Below are positions 1 to 5,504 of a DNA stretch of 5,504 nt, piece after piece. How positions within the stretch are numbered: the stretch's first letter is position 1; each line of letters opens with the position of its first letter. The stretch comes from Candidatus Muproteobacteria bacterium (GTDB taxonomy: Bacteria; Pseudomonadota; Gammaproteobacteria; Acidiferrobacterales; Sulfurifustaceae). The stretch is taken from positions 1-5,504 of the forward strand of contig JAHFQD010000143.1 in the NCBI GenBank assembly GCA_023266455.1, given 5' to 3'. Under the pieces are notes generated by a model, which ran no database searches, was not told the origin of the DNA, and saw nothing but the letters and a program-made list of their open reading frames with translations. The position numbers were made by a program, and so were the translations under genes.

Positions 1-987
1 GCCGCCGAGTAAGTTGAGTTTGAATTGGTCCAACGAGTCGTATCGGCCCACGGCGATACGCGGAATTTCGCAGATCGGATCGGGGCGTTGATATAAACGT
101 TGCTCGGTAGTTACCGCCGAACGGAATCCCACGCGATGCACGACGTCCAGCACCGCTTTGTTATAACTGCCGTTGGGATAGGCGAAGTGATCCACTGGTT
201 TCTTAATCCACTTCTCCAGCAACGTTTTGGACATACGCAAACTACGTTCGACCTCGATCGGCGCGAGCTGCGTCAGGATGTTGTGGCAGTGCGAATGCGA
301 GCCGATCGTGACAAGCTCGCACGCCGCTAGTGCTTGTATGTCTTCGATCCCGGCAGGTTCGATATGACAGTCGGCGCGGTGCGCGGTGCCTTGAAGTTTT
401 TCGACCATTGCGCGCACGGCGCGTTCGCGCGTTTCCGGCGCCAGCGTTTTTAAATCTTGTAACAAGCGTTGAATCGCCACCCAGTTTTTAGCGCCGCGCG
501 ATTGGTTGATCACATACTGTTTCAACCCATGCGCCTGTAGATCGACGTTAATCACGCCATCGGTCTGCAGAACGTTGACCACGCGATCGAACCAGTAAGG
601 CGTCCCGTCGGTGACTTGTTGTGTCGCCACATAAACCGCCACCGGCATTTTGAGTCGTTCCACGATCGGCAATAACACGTCGGCGTTTCCGCGATCACCG
701 TCGTCGAAGGTCAATACCGCCATCGGCCGCGAGCTAGGTTGACCCGATTGCATGCGCATCAGCGCTTGATCGAGCGAGACGACGTCGTAATGGCGGTCGA
801 GATATTCGACTTGACGTAGAAAATCGCTTTCGCGCACCACCGTCCACGCTTCGATATCGGCGTCGTCGCGTCCGAGTTCGTGATACATCAATACGGCGAC
901 GTGCATTTTCGTCAAGCACGCGCGCAGAATCGGCATCATGACGGCGCTAGTGAGTCCGGCGTAGATAAGTTGTTTCCAGTGCATCAT
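1..987 (-). CDS. Polysaccharide deacetylase (NodB homology, CE4-like), C-terminus cut by window edge
   Basis: Probable metal-dependent deacetylase that removes N- or O-acetyl groups from a surface polysaccharide. The reverse strand reads open for 329 codons from ATG at 987 to the window edge. An adjacent ATG at 984 is an equally possible start; the frame has a stop (of the preceding gene) 18 bp upstream, so no earlier ATG exists. The NodB motifs are present in order: TFDDG at residues 93-97 (D95 probable base, D96 metal ligand), GSHSHCH at 229-235 (H231 and H235 metal ligands), and FAYPNGSY at 268-275. The metal-binding Asp-His-His set is therefore intact. An early MYHEL (34-38) is typical of the exopolysaccharide-locus type. 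Residues about 7-33 are largely hydrophobic and could be an uncleaved membrane anchor or a poor signal peptide. The readable end (IPRIAVGRYDSL region) resembles the C-terminal end of such proteins, so few residues are probably missing. Third gene of the minus-strand operon. No strong Shine-Dalgarno precedes it. The substrate is not deducible. Confidence 0.9.
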   Translation of the reverse strand, partial: MMHWKQLIYAGLTSAVMMPILRACLTKMHVAVLMYHELGRDDADIEAWTVVRESDFLRQVEYLDRHYDVVSLDQALMRMQSGQPSSRPMAVLTFDDGDRGNADVLLPIVERLKMPVAVYVATQQVTDGTPYWFDRVVNVLQTDGVINVDLQAHGLKQYVINQSRGAKNWVAIQRLLQDLKTLAPETRERAVRAMVEKLQGTAHRADCHIEPAGIEDIQALAACELVTIGSHSHCHNILTQLAPIEVERSLRMSKTLLEKWIKKPVDHFAYPNGSYNKAVLDVVHRVGFRSAVTTEQRLYQRPDPICEIPRIAVGRYDSLDQFKLNLLGG

Positions 988-1005
988 GAGAATGAATTGA
1001 CGTCG

Positions 1006-1743
1006 TTATCGGGTTGCGGCGTGAATCGGGCCGCAGTTCACGCCAGCGTCGATTCGGCACAGCGCTTCTACCATGACATTGTCCAAAACGTCATAGGCTT
1101 TGCGATTGATATGCGAACCGTCGCCGTTGGTGAATTCGTCGCGCAAATAACGTTCGCGTTCATCGGTGCGCAGCGCCGCTTCGAGATCGATCAACACGAT
1201 ATTGTTCTGGCGCGCGTAATCGCGAATCCAATCGTTGAACGCGAGCACGCTCGCCTGCTTATCCGGGTCTTGCGTCGAACGCGCTTTGGTCACTGGCACC
1301 GCTGTGGCCAACATGACTTTAATCTTCTTTGCTTTCACTTCCGTTATCCAGCTTTGCATTAATTGTTTCTTGCGCTCGATCGGGAGCTCACCGGGAAAAT
1401 AGGAAGAGCATTCTTTAAGAACGACGACGTCCGCTGGTCGCGGCGCAGATGAAAATAATCCTTTCACGTAACCCGGTGAAAAACGGAATTTGCGCGTCGG
1501 TCGCATCAGCGTTTCATCGAGCAGTTCGGATTTGTCATACTGCCAAGCTTGTAGCGCTTCCATCTCGTAACCGGAAAGTTTTACGCGCGTCGGCAAACCG
1601 GGCAAATCCCAGGCTTGACCGATAGACGCGCCGATCAACACCAGCCGTTTCGGTTTGCCAGTGGATTCCGCTGCGCTCGGTGCTGCGAGCGCCAGCGACA
1701 CACATGCGGCCCAGACCGTTAGTATCGAGATGATTTTATTCAT
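1006..1743 (-). CDS. Secreted SGNH/GDSL-like hydrolase, candidate polysaccharide acylesterase
   Basis: A 245-residue exported protein with features of the SGNH hydrolase superfamily, whose members include acetylesterases acting on carbohydrates. The N-terminus (MNKIISILTVWAACVSLALA) is a clear Sec signal peptide: a positive charge, a hydrophobic core, then Ala-rich cleavage options near residues 20-25. The block I nucleophile motif is VLIGASIGQAW (residues 35-45) with Ser40; the usual GDS reads GAS. The block V dyad is D208-G-S-H211, followed by a helix. The oxyanion blocks II and III are not obvious: a VVLKECSSYFPGE stretch (107-119) sits where block III (GxND) would be expected. Cys229 and Cys237 could form a disulfide in the periplasm. 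It lies 18 bp after the acyltransferase and 18 bp before the deacetylase, so is likely cotranscribed. The family assignment is fairly good. The substrate, and whether it is a true esterase or an acetyltransferase-like SGNH protein, are inference. Confidence 0.78.
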   Translation of the reverse strand: MNKIISILTVWAACVSLALAAPSAAESTGKPKRLVLIGASIGQAWDLPGLPTRVKLSGYEMEALQAWQYDKSELLDETLMRPTRKFRFSPGYVKGLFSSAPRPADVVVLKECSSYFPGELPIERKKQLMQSWITEVKAKKIKVMLATAVPVTKARSTQDPDKQASVLAFNDWIRDYARQNNIVLIDLEAALRTDERERYLRDEFTNGDGSHINRKAYDVLDNVMVEALCRIDAGVNCGPIHAATR

Positions 1744-1761
1744 GACGACCCCGTACTTCGT

Positions 1762-2358
1762 TTAACGCAGTTGTTCACGAAACAATTCAGTCAAATGACG
1801 TCGCAGTCTCTTACGATTGTCTTGAAAGTGCCTGCTGTTCCACCAGGTCTCGCCCGGTTCCAACACTACGTCTGGCGGACGTTGTGCGTTCCAGCGCTCG
1901 AGGCATTTTTCTTTGTATTTATCGACCGACCCCCAAGGACGCGCTGGCACGCCCATGACGATCGTATTCGGTGGCACGTCGTTGATAACCACCGACCCAG
2001 CGCCGACGATGGAATTCGTGCCGATGCGGATATTCGGGAATAGCACCGCGTTTTGCCCGATCAGGCAATTGTCCTCGATGACGATCGGTCCGAAGACCTG
2101 CATATCCGGTACTTCGTGACGAAACAGCCAGGGTCCGCCGTCGTGCGTGATGAACATCACGCCTTCCGCGATACCGACGTGATTGCCGATTTTCACCAAA
2201 TACGGTTCCGTTCCGAGAAATTTAGGAACAATGAAGCAACCTTCGCCTATTTGAGCCCCTTGCTTTCGCAGGTATTCGGCAATGGTGTACGGCGTATATT
2301 TTCGTTTTTCGAGAGATGTTTGCGCTTGGCGAACAAAATTTCGTATAAGCCCTAACAA
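1762..2358 (-). CDS. Left-handed beta-helix (hexapeptide repeat) acyltransferase, probable sugar O-acetyltransferase
   Basis: A 198-residue cytoplasmic acyltransferase of the hexapeptide-repeat (LacA/NodL/WcaF-like) superfamily, expected to move an acetyl group from acetyl-CoA to a sugar hydroxyl. Imperfect [LIV]-G-x4 repeats run from about residue 34 (GAQIGEGCFIV), through VKIGNHVGIAEGVMF (55-69), to VIEDNCLIGQNAVLFPNIRIG (93-113) and SIVGAGSVVINDVPPNTIVMGVPA (116-139), ending in the usual GVPAR turn. His72 in FITHDGG is the likely catalytic base by analogy with the family. A charged C-terminal tail (about 143-198, rich in Lys, Arg, Glu and Trp) follows the helix. The start is TTG at 2358: an in-frame TGA lies two codons upstream and no ATG occurs before residue 68, which would destroy the domain. 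A GGTGA stretch lies only 3 nt before the TTG, closer than ideal. First gene of the minus-strand operon. The acceptor sugar is unknown. Confidence 0.9.
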   Translation of the reverse strand: MLGLIRNFVRQAQTSLEKRKYTPYTIAEYLRKQGAQIGEGCFIVPKFLGTEPYLVKIGNHVGIAEGVMFITHDGGPWLFRHEVPDMQVFGPIVIEDNCLIGQNAVLFPNIRIGTNSIVGAGSVVINDVPPNTIVMGVPARPWGSVDKYKEKCLERWNAQRPPDVVLEPGETWWNSRHFQDNRKRLRRHLTELFREQLR

Positions 2359-2395
2359 GTTTCACCCACTATTCTTAGTCTTAGGAAATCGGACG

Positions 2396-2409
2396 GGATC
2401 GGGCGATCC
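2396..2409. repeat. Inverted repeat GGATCG-GG-CGATCC, possible operator
   Basis: The arms GGATCG (2396-2401) and CGATCC (2404-2409) are perfect reverse complements with a 2-bp GG spacer. The site lies between the possible minus-strand promoter and the acyltransferase start, where a repressor could bind. A further GATC follows at 2414-2417. The palindrome is short and the window is generally rich in GATC-containing words, so chance is a real alternative. Confidence 0.3.
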
Positions 2410-2437
2410 GGCCGATCAATGGCCCACCCTATTTTGT

Positions 2438-2468
2438 ATTAGACACAGAGTATAAACTTGCCAGTCAA
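2438..2468 (-). promoter_or_regulatory. Possible sigma-70 promoter of the minus-strand operon
   Basis: Read on the minus strand, TTGACT (plus coordinates 2463-2468) matches the -35 consensus at five of six positions and TCTAAT (2438-2443) matches the -10 consensus at five of six. The spacer is 19 bp, longer than the preferred 17, so the promoter would be weak or activator-dependent. An overlapping TATACT (2449-2454) is an alternative -10 but lacks a -35 at proper distance. Transcription from here would give a leader of roughly 70 nt before the TTG start at 2358. Confidence 0.3.
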
Positions 2469-2486
2469 CAAACACATCCTGGCCGT

Positions 2487-2507
2487 AAAAACCCCGAAAA
2501 GGGGCTT
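2487..2507 (-). terminator. GC hairpin with T-run, weak terminator-like on the minus strand
   Basis: On the minus strand a CCCC arm, a TTTTC loop and a GGGG arm are followed directly by TTTTT. The stem can be extended to 7 bp (AAGCCCC pairing with GGGGTTT, including one G-T pair), though this uses part of the T-run. On the plus strand the same hairpin (CCCC 2492-2495, loop GAAAA, GGGG 2501-2504) falls 31 bp before the ATG of the Wzy/WaaL-like gene, where it would lie in the 5' leader. It could block antisense transcription leaving that gene, act as a leader structure, or have no role. The stem is short, hence low confidence. Confidence 0.3.
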
Positions 2508-2537
2508 GGCGCTTCCGGCTTTTCCTCGAATAAACAC

Positions 2538-3866
2538 ATGCTCGCCGCTCTAAAAGATATTTTGCACGGTATTCTGGCCCCGTCGCTTTATATCGGCCTA
2601 TGGGTGACGATTTTCGCCGCCATCGTCCGGCGTGCGGAATGGGCGCTATACCTGCTGTTGATTCTGACGCCGCTGCCGGTCGTGTGGTATCTGCTGCATC
2701 CCTTCCCGCTCGGCACATCGACGTTGGATTTGTTGGTACTCGCCGTCACGCTCGGTATTTTTATCAATAAGCAGGGCTTCGAGTTCAACGCCACCACCGT
2801 GGTACTCATTGTTTTTATTATCATCAACTATCTGGCGCTGTGGAACGCAACTATTCACTTCAATCTGCCGATTCCGTTCACCACCGCGAATCCGTTGTTG
2901 TCGGATTGGAAGAATTACATCGAAATGATTTATCTCTATTGGGTAGCGTACGCCATCGGGCGCGATGAAAACCAACAAAAAACGCTCGTCGTCATCATGG
3001 CCACGGTAATTTTGCTGATCATGGTGCGCGAAGTGCGCGGGTTTACTGAAGGTTCTTCGTTCTCGTACGACAAACGCGCCGCCGGACCGTTTTGGATCGT
3101 GGGTTTGGGCGCGAATCATTTCGCTGCGTTCATCGCGCATTACTCTGGTTTGTTATTCGGTTTGTTTCTGGTGGACAAACACAAATACCGGAAATGGCTT
3201 TATCTCGGCGCCGTGGTCGCGTCGATCTATCCGTTGTTTTTCGCTTACTCGCGCGGTGCGTATATCGCCGCGTTGATGGTTATGCTTGTTTACGGCGTGC
3301 TGAAAAAACGTTTGCTGCTTGTCGGTTTGATTGCATTGGGATTAACCTGGCAAGAAGTTCTCCCGCCCACGGTGGTTGAACGCATCACCATGAGCGAAAC
3401 CGAAAGCGGTCAAATCGAAGAATCGGCCGCGCATCGGTTGGTGCTTTGGGAACATGCGAAAACGGCATTCTCGGAGAACATGGTTTTCGGCGTCGGGTTC
3501 AATAGTTTCGGTTTCACCGTGCCGCGCGGCGAACTGACCGACACGCACAATTTCTATATGAAGACCGCCGCCGAGCAAGGCGTTATCGGCCTCGTCATAT
3601 TCACGCTCGTCATGTTGCGCGCGTTACTCAGTGGTTGGAGTTTGTTTCGCTCTGGTGTGTCGCAATTTCATCAAGGGTTGGGACTCGGCTTTATCGGTTG
3701 CGTGTTCGCGATCGCGGTGACCAACGTGTTCGGCGATCGCTGGTCTTATTTCATGCTCGGTAGTTATTTCTGGGTCTTCTGGGGTCTCGTGGATCGCGCT
3801 GTCAGAATCGCGCGCGAGCCGACACCAGAAACGCCGGCGCCGGTTCCGCCCGCCACGGCCACCTGA
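2538..3866 (+). CDS. O-antigen ligase/polymerase family membrane protein (Wzy/WaaL-like)
   Basis: A 442-residue integral inner-membrane protein of the O-antigen ligase superfamily (Wzy_C/WaaL type), which polymerises lipid-linked glycan repeats or joins a finished glycan to an acceptor at the periplasmic face. Roughly a dozen hydrophobic segments are visible, for example near residues 13-31, 33-55, 62-78, 86-102, 148-163, 185-213, 218-236, 240-276, 347-364 and 380-425. A long hydrophilic loop (about 277-348) carries the family signature: VFGVGFNSFG (316-325) and TDTHNFYM (334-341) with His337, followed by AAEQGVIGL. An FAYSRGAY segment (235-242) supplies the conserved Arg239. The C-terminus ends in a Pro/Ala/Thr-rich tail (about 428-442). 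ATG 2538 is the first start in an upstream-open frame, and no strong Shine-Dalgarno is visible. The glycosyltransferase gene follows after 4 bp. Ligase and polymerase cannot be told apart from sequence alone. Confidence 0.9.
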   Translation: MLAALKDILHGILAPSLYIGLWVTIFAAIVRRAEWALYLLLILTPLPVVWYLLHPFPLGTSTLDLLVLAVTLGIFINKQGFEFNATTVVLIVFIIINYLALWNATIHFNLPIPFTTANPLLSDWKNYIEMIYLYWVAYAIGRDENQQKTLVVIMATVILLIMVREVRGFTEGSSFSYDKRAAGPFWIVGLGANHFAAFIAHYSGLLFGLFLVDKHKYRKWLYLGAVVASIYPLFFAYSRGAYIAALMVMLVYGVLKKRLLLVGLIALGLTWQEVLPPTVVERITMSETESGQIEESAAHRLVLWEHAKTAFSENMVFGVGFNSFGFTVPRGELTDTHNFYMKTAAEQGVIGLVIFTLVMLRALLSGWSLFRSGVSQFHQGLGLGFIGCVFAIAVTNVFGDRWSYFMLGSYFWVFWGLVDRAVRIAREPTPETPAPVPPATAT

Positions 3867-3870
3867 TTTC

Positions 3871-4986
3871 GTGCGCGTCCTTCAATTACTCAGCAGTAGC
3901 GGTTATCACGGCTCCGAAAGTATGACGGCGGAGTTAGTGCGTCAACTGCACGGTCTTGGCGTCATCGTCGACGTCGGCGTCTTCGACAACAATGGCCGTG
4001 GCGATCGTCGCATCTTAGAAGTCGCCGCGCCTTATCTGCGCGAAAGTGTCGTCTTCCCCTGTCGTGGGCAGTTCGATCGCTCAACGATCAAAGCATTACG
4101 GCGTTACGTCGCGGAACGTCATATCGATGTCGTGCATAGCCATAAATACAAAACCACGTTTTACGGATTGCTAGCGCGGCGCGGTAGCGGCGCGCGTTTG
4201 ATCTCGACGTATCACAACTGGCTCGGCGACACGCTGGCGCTTAAATTTTACGCCGCGCTCGATAAACGTCTGGCGCGCTATTGCGACGCGGCAGTAGGTG
4301 TATCGCACCCAGTGGTCGACGAACTGCGGCGTTACGCGCCGCCGGGGCGTGTGTATTACGTCGGCAACGGTGTTGATATGGATAGCTACCGTCGCACCGC
4401 GGTAGCCCATCTCGCGAAACGCGCGCTCGGGTTGCCGGAACAAAGCACAGTCGTTGGTTTCGTCGGGCGCCTTTCGGCGCAAAAAGGTGTTTCCTATCTG
4501 CTGCAGGCCATGGCATCGCTCCCCGACGCCATGCGGTCGAATACGCATTTCGTGGTGGTGGGAGACGGCGAACACCGCGCTGTGTTGGAGCGGCAAGCGT
4601 TGGATGCGAATTTAACCGAACGCGTGCACTTTCTCGGTACGCGTAACGACACGCCGGCGCTGTATTCCGCGTTCGATATTTTCGTGTTGCCGTCGGAATG
4701 CGAAGCCTTTCCGATGGTAGTACTGGAAGCCATGGCCTGCGGCGTGCCAGTTATCGGCACCGACGTCGGCGACGTTGCGCGTATCGTCGAGCACGGCGTG
4801 TCGGGTTTGGTCGTGCCGCCGCGCGATACGGACGCGTTGCGCACCGCGTTATGCCAACTCATCGTCGAGCCTTCTACCGCGCGGCATATGGGCGACGTCG
4901 CGCACGAGCGCGTCGTTCGCGAACATTCTGCCTTGCGCATGGGTCAGCGCTATCTCGCTGTTTACAATGCCGTGCTGTCTCGTTGA
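3871..4986 (+). CDS. GT4-type glycosyltransferase (GT-B fold, retaining)
   Basis: A 371-residue glycosyltransferase expected to add a sugar from an NDP-sugar to a growing lipid-linked glycan on the cytoplasmic side of the inner membrane. The N-terminal half begins MRVLQLLSSSGYHGSE, the Rossmann start with the Gly-rich loop near residues 11-16, and holds VVHSHKYKT (87-95). The C-terminal donor domain shows GFVGRLSAQKG (196-206; Arg200 and Lys205 are the usual phosphate contacts), a VVGDGE turn, FLGTRND, and the E-x7-E motif ECEAFPMVVLEAMACG (Glu278 and Glu286), followed by GTDVGD and GLVVPPRD. All GT4 hallmarks are intact and the length is normal. The start is GTG at 3871, 4 bp after the previous stop, with no obvious Shine-Dalgarno, which suggests translational coupling. 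Donor and acceptor sugars cannot be predicted. Confidence 0.93.
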   Translation: MRVLQLLSSSGYHGSESMTAELVRQLHGLGVIVDVGVFDNNGRGDRRILEVAAPYLRESVVFPCRGQFDRSTIKALRRYVAERHIDVVHSHKYKTTFYGLLARRGSGARLISTYHNWLGDTLALKFYAALDKRLARYCDAAVGVSHPVVDELRRYAPPGRVYYVGNGVDMDSYRRTAVAHLAKRALGLPEQSTVVGFVGRLSAQKGVSYLLQAMASLPDAMRSNTHFVVVGDGEHRAVLERQALDANLTERVHFLGTRNDTPALYSAFDIFVLPSECEAFPMVVLEAMACGVPVIGTDVGDVARIVEHGVSGLVVPPRDTDALRTALCQLIVEPSTARHMGDVAHERVVREHSALRMGQRYLAVYNAVLSR

Positions 4987-4992
4987 GGGAGA
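4987..4992 (+). promoter_or_regulatory. Ribosome binding site of nadC
   Basis: The purine run GGGAGA directly follows the TGA of the glycosyltransferase gene and lies 6 nt before ATG 4999. It is the best Shine-Dalgarno in the window and fixes the nadC start. No promoter or terminator fits in the 12-bp junction, so nadC is probably read from the upstream transcript, unless a promoter lies inside the glycosyltransferase gene. Confidence 0.7.
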
Positions 4993-4998
4993 ACTTCG

Positions 4999-5504
4999 AT
5001 GAAAAACATATCCCCTGAGCATGTGGCCGAATCGGTGCGTCGCGCTATCGCCGAGGATCTCGGCAACGGCGATCTCACTGCCGCGTTGATCCCCGAGGTA
5101 AACCCGGCGCGCGCGCACGTGTTAACCCGGGAAGTGGCCGTGCTCTGCGGCCGCGCCTGGTTCGACGAAGTATTTCGCCAGATCAATGCGAAAGTCGCGG
5201 TAGCGTGGGCGTTCGAAGATGGCGATGCGTTGCGTGCGAATGATGTGCTTTGCCGGATCGAAGGTCCGGCGCGCGCCATCCTGACCGCCGAGCGTACCGC
5301 ATTGAATTTTCTGCAAACCTTCGCCGGCACCGCCACGGTCGCGCGGCGCTTCGTCGACGCTGTACACGGAACCGACGCCACGATTTTAGATACGCGCAAA
5401 ACCTTGCCCGGCTTGCGGCGCGAGCAAAAATACGCCGTAGGCTGTGGCGGCGCGCGTAATCATCGAATGGGGTTATACGACGGGATTTTGATCAAAGAAA
5501 ACCA
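4999..5504 (+). CDS. nadC: Quinolinate phosphoribosyltransferase (nicotinate-nucleotide pyrophosphorylase), C-terminus cut by window edge
   Basis: Cytoplasmic enzyme of de novo NAD synthesis: quinolinate plus PRPP gives nicotinate mononucleotide, CO2 and pyrophosphate. 168 codons are visible, against a usual family length near 280-300, so the barrel domain is incomplete because of the window end, not because of a mutation. Recognisable motifs are AIAEDLGNGDLT near the N-terminus, LTAERTALNFLQ (95-106, Arg99), DTRKTLPGLR (131-140, Arg133 and Lys134), QKYAVGCGGARNHRMGLYD (143-161, His155 and Arg156) and ILIKEN (163-168, Lys166). These match the substrate-binding residues known for the family. 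The usual third Gly of the CGGGxNHR motif is Ala152, a mild change. It begins 12 bp after the glycosyltransferase stop and appears cotranscribed with it, although its function is unrelated to glycan synthesis. Confidence 0.96.
   Translation, partial: MKNISPEHVAESVRRAIAEDLGNGDLTAALIPEVNPARAHVLTREVAVLCGRAWFDEVFRQINAKVAVAWAFEDGDALRANDVLCRIEGPARAILTAERTALNFLQTFAGTATVARRFVDAVHGTDATILDTRKTLPGLRREQKYAVGCGGARNHRMGLYDGILIKEN

Larger units (their letters stand above)
2359..2537. promoter_or_regulatory. Divergent intergenic region between the acyltransferase and Wzy/WaaL-like genes
   Basis: These 179 bp separate two divergently transcribed operons and should hold promoters for both. It is more AT-rich in its middle (about 2430-2475) than the flanking genes. 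Visible elements are a possible minus-strand promoter (2438-2468), a TATAAA box on the plus strand at 2451-2456 without a convincing -35, an inverted repeat (2396-2409), a direct repeat CTTAG-T-CTTAG (2374-2384), and a GC hairpin (2489-2507). The plus strand has no clear Shine-Dalgarno before the ATG at 2538. I found no sigma-54 pattern (GG-N10-GC) in correct spacing. No credible small ORF fills the gap. Confidence 0.6.

Noticed and set aside
880..1362. Plus-strand open frame of 160 codons opposite the SGNH hydrolase and deacetylase genes
   Set aside because: It overlaps two well-supported genes on the other strand and its translation shows no domain or signal. Such frames are common opposite GC-rich genes.
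2420..2437. TGGCCC...TTGT pattern considered as a sigma-54 promoter
   Set aside because: The GG to GC spacing is not 10 bp and the -12 GC is missing. Other GG sites in the intergenic region also fail the spacing.
2416..2718. Minus-strand open frame of 100 codons spanning the divergent intergenic region
   Set aside because: It runs from inside the Wzy/WaaL-like gene through the promoter region, is rich in Arg, Ala and Ser, and has no known motif. It is more likely a chance frame.
2646..3140. Minus-strand open frame of 164 codons inside the Wzy/WaaL-like gene
   Set aside because: It is antisense to a clear membrane protein gene, and its translation is a low-complexity mix of charged residues and Gln with no recognisable fold.
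4494..4940. Minus-strand open frame of 148 codons opposite the glycosyltransferase donor domain
   Set aside because: It is the antisense image of conserved GT4 motifs, with a Ser/Thr/Arg-rich translation and no independent support.
1..5504. Exosortase/PEP-CTERM association, since deacetylase, O-antigen ligase and GT4 genes occur in such loci
   Set aside because: No exosortase, PEP-CTERM tail or associated regulator is visible in the window, so the link would be guesswork.

Overview
The window looks like part of a surface-polysaccharide (exopolysaccharide, capsule or O-antigen type) gene cluster from a moderately high-GC proteobacterium. A gamma- or betaproteobacterium is the most natural reading, judged from the protein families, codon use and gene style. 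I cannot name the genus. Coding density is very high, with five short or very short gene junctions and one divergent intergenic region. No RNA gene, CRISPR array, insertion sequence or phage-like gene was found.

Left half, minus strand (read from about 2358 down to 1): three genes in the same reading frame, separated by gaps of exactly 18 bp each, so almost certainly one operon. In transcription order they are a left-handed beta-helix O-acyltransferase (1762-2358, TTG start), a secreted SGNH/GDSL-like hydrolase with a signal peptide (1006-1743), and a NodB-type polysaccharide deacetylase (1-987, C-terminus cut by the window edge). All three could modify acyl groups on a glycan: one adds them in the cytoplasm, the other two could remove O-acyl or N-acyl groups.

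Middle (2359-2537): a 179-bp divergent intergenic region. It holds a possible minus-strand promoter, a 6-bp inverted repeat with a 2-bp spacer, a small direct repeat, and a GC hairpin that reads as a weak intrinsic terminator on the minus strand.

Right half, plus strand: a Wzy/WaaL-type O-antigen polymerase or ligase with about a dozen membrane segments (2538-3866), a GT4-type glycosyltransferase with a GTG start 4 bp later (3871-4986), and, 12 bp further on with a good ribosome binding site, nadC (quinolinate phosphoribosyltransferase, 4999 to the window end, C-terminus missing). The first two fit glycan assembly. nadC is a housekeeping NAD-biosynthesis gene that appears to ride in the same transcript or to mark the cluster's edge.

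Working model (inference): the glycosyltransferase helps build a lipid-linked repeat unit, the acyltransferase decorates it in the cytoplasm, the Wzy/WaaL-like protein polymerises or ligates it at the periplasmic face, and the SGNH hydrolase and deacetylase trim acyl groups. No flippase, chain-length regulator, exosortase or export gene is visible here. I see no clearly new biological system. The most notable points are the paired acyl-adding and acyl-removing genes, the structured divergent promoter region, the nadC linkage, and a strong excess of the hexamer CGATCG.
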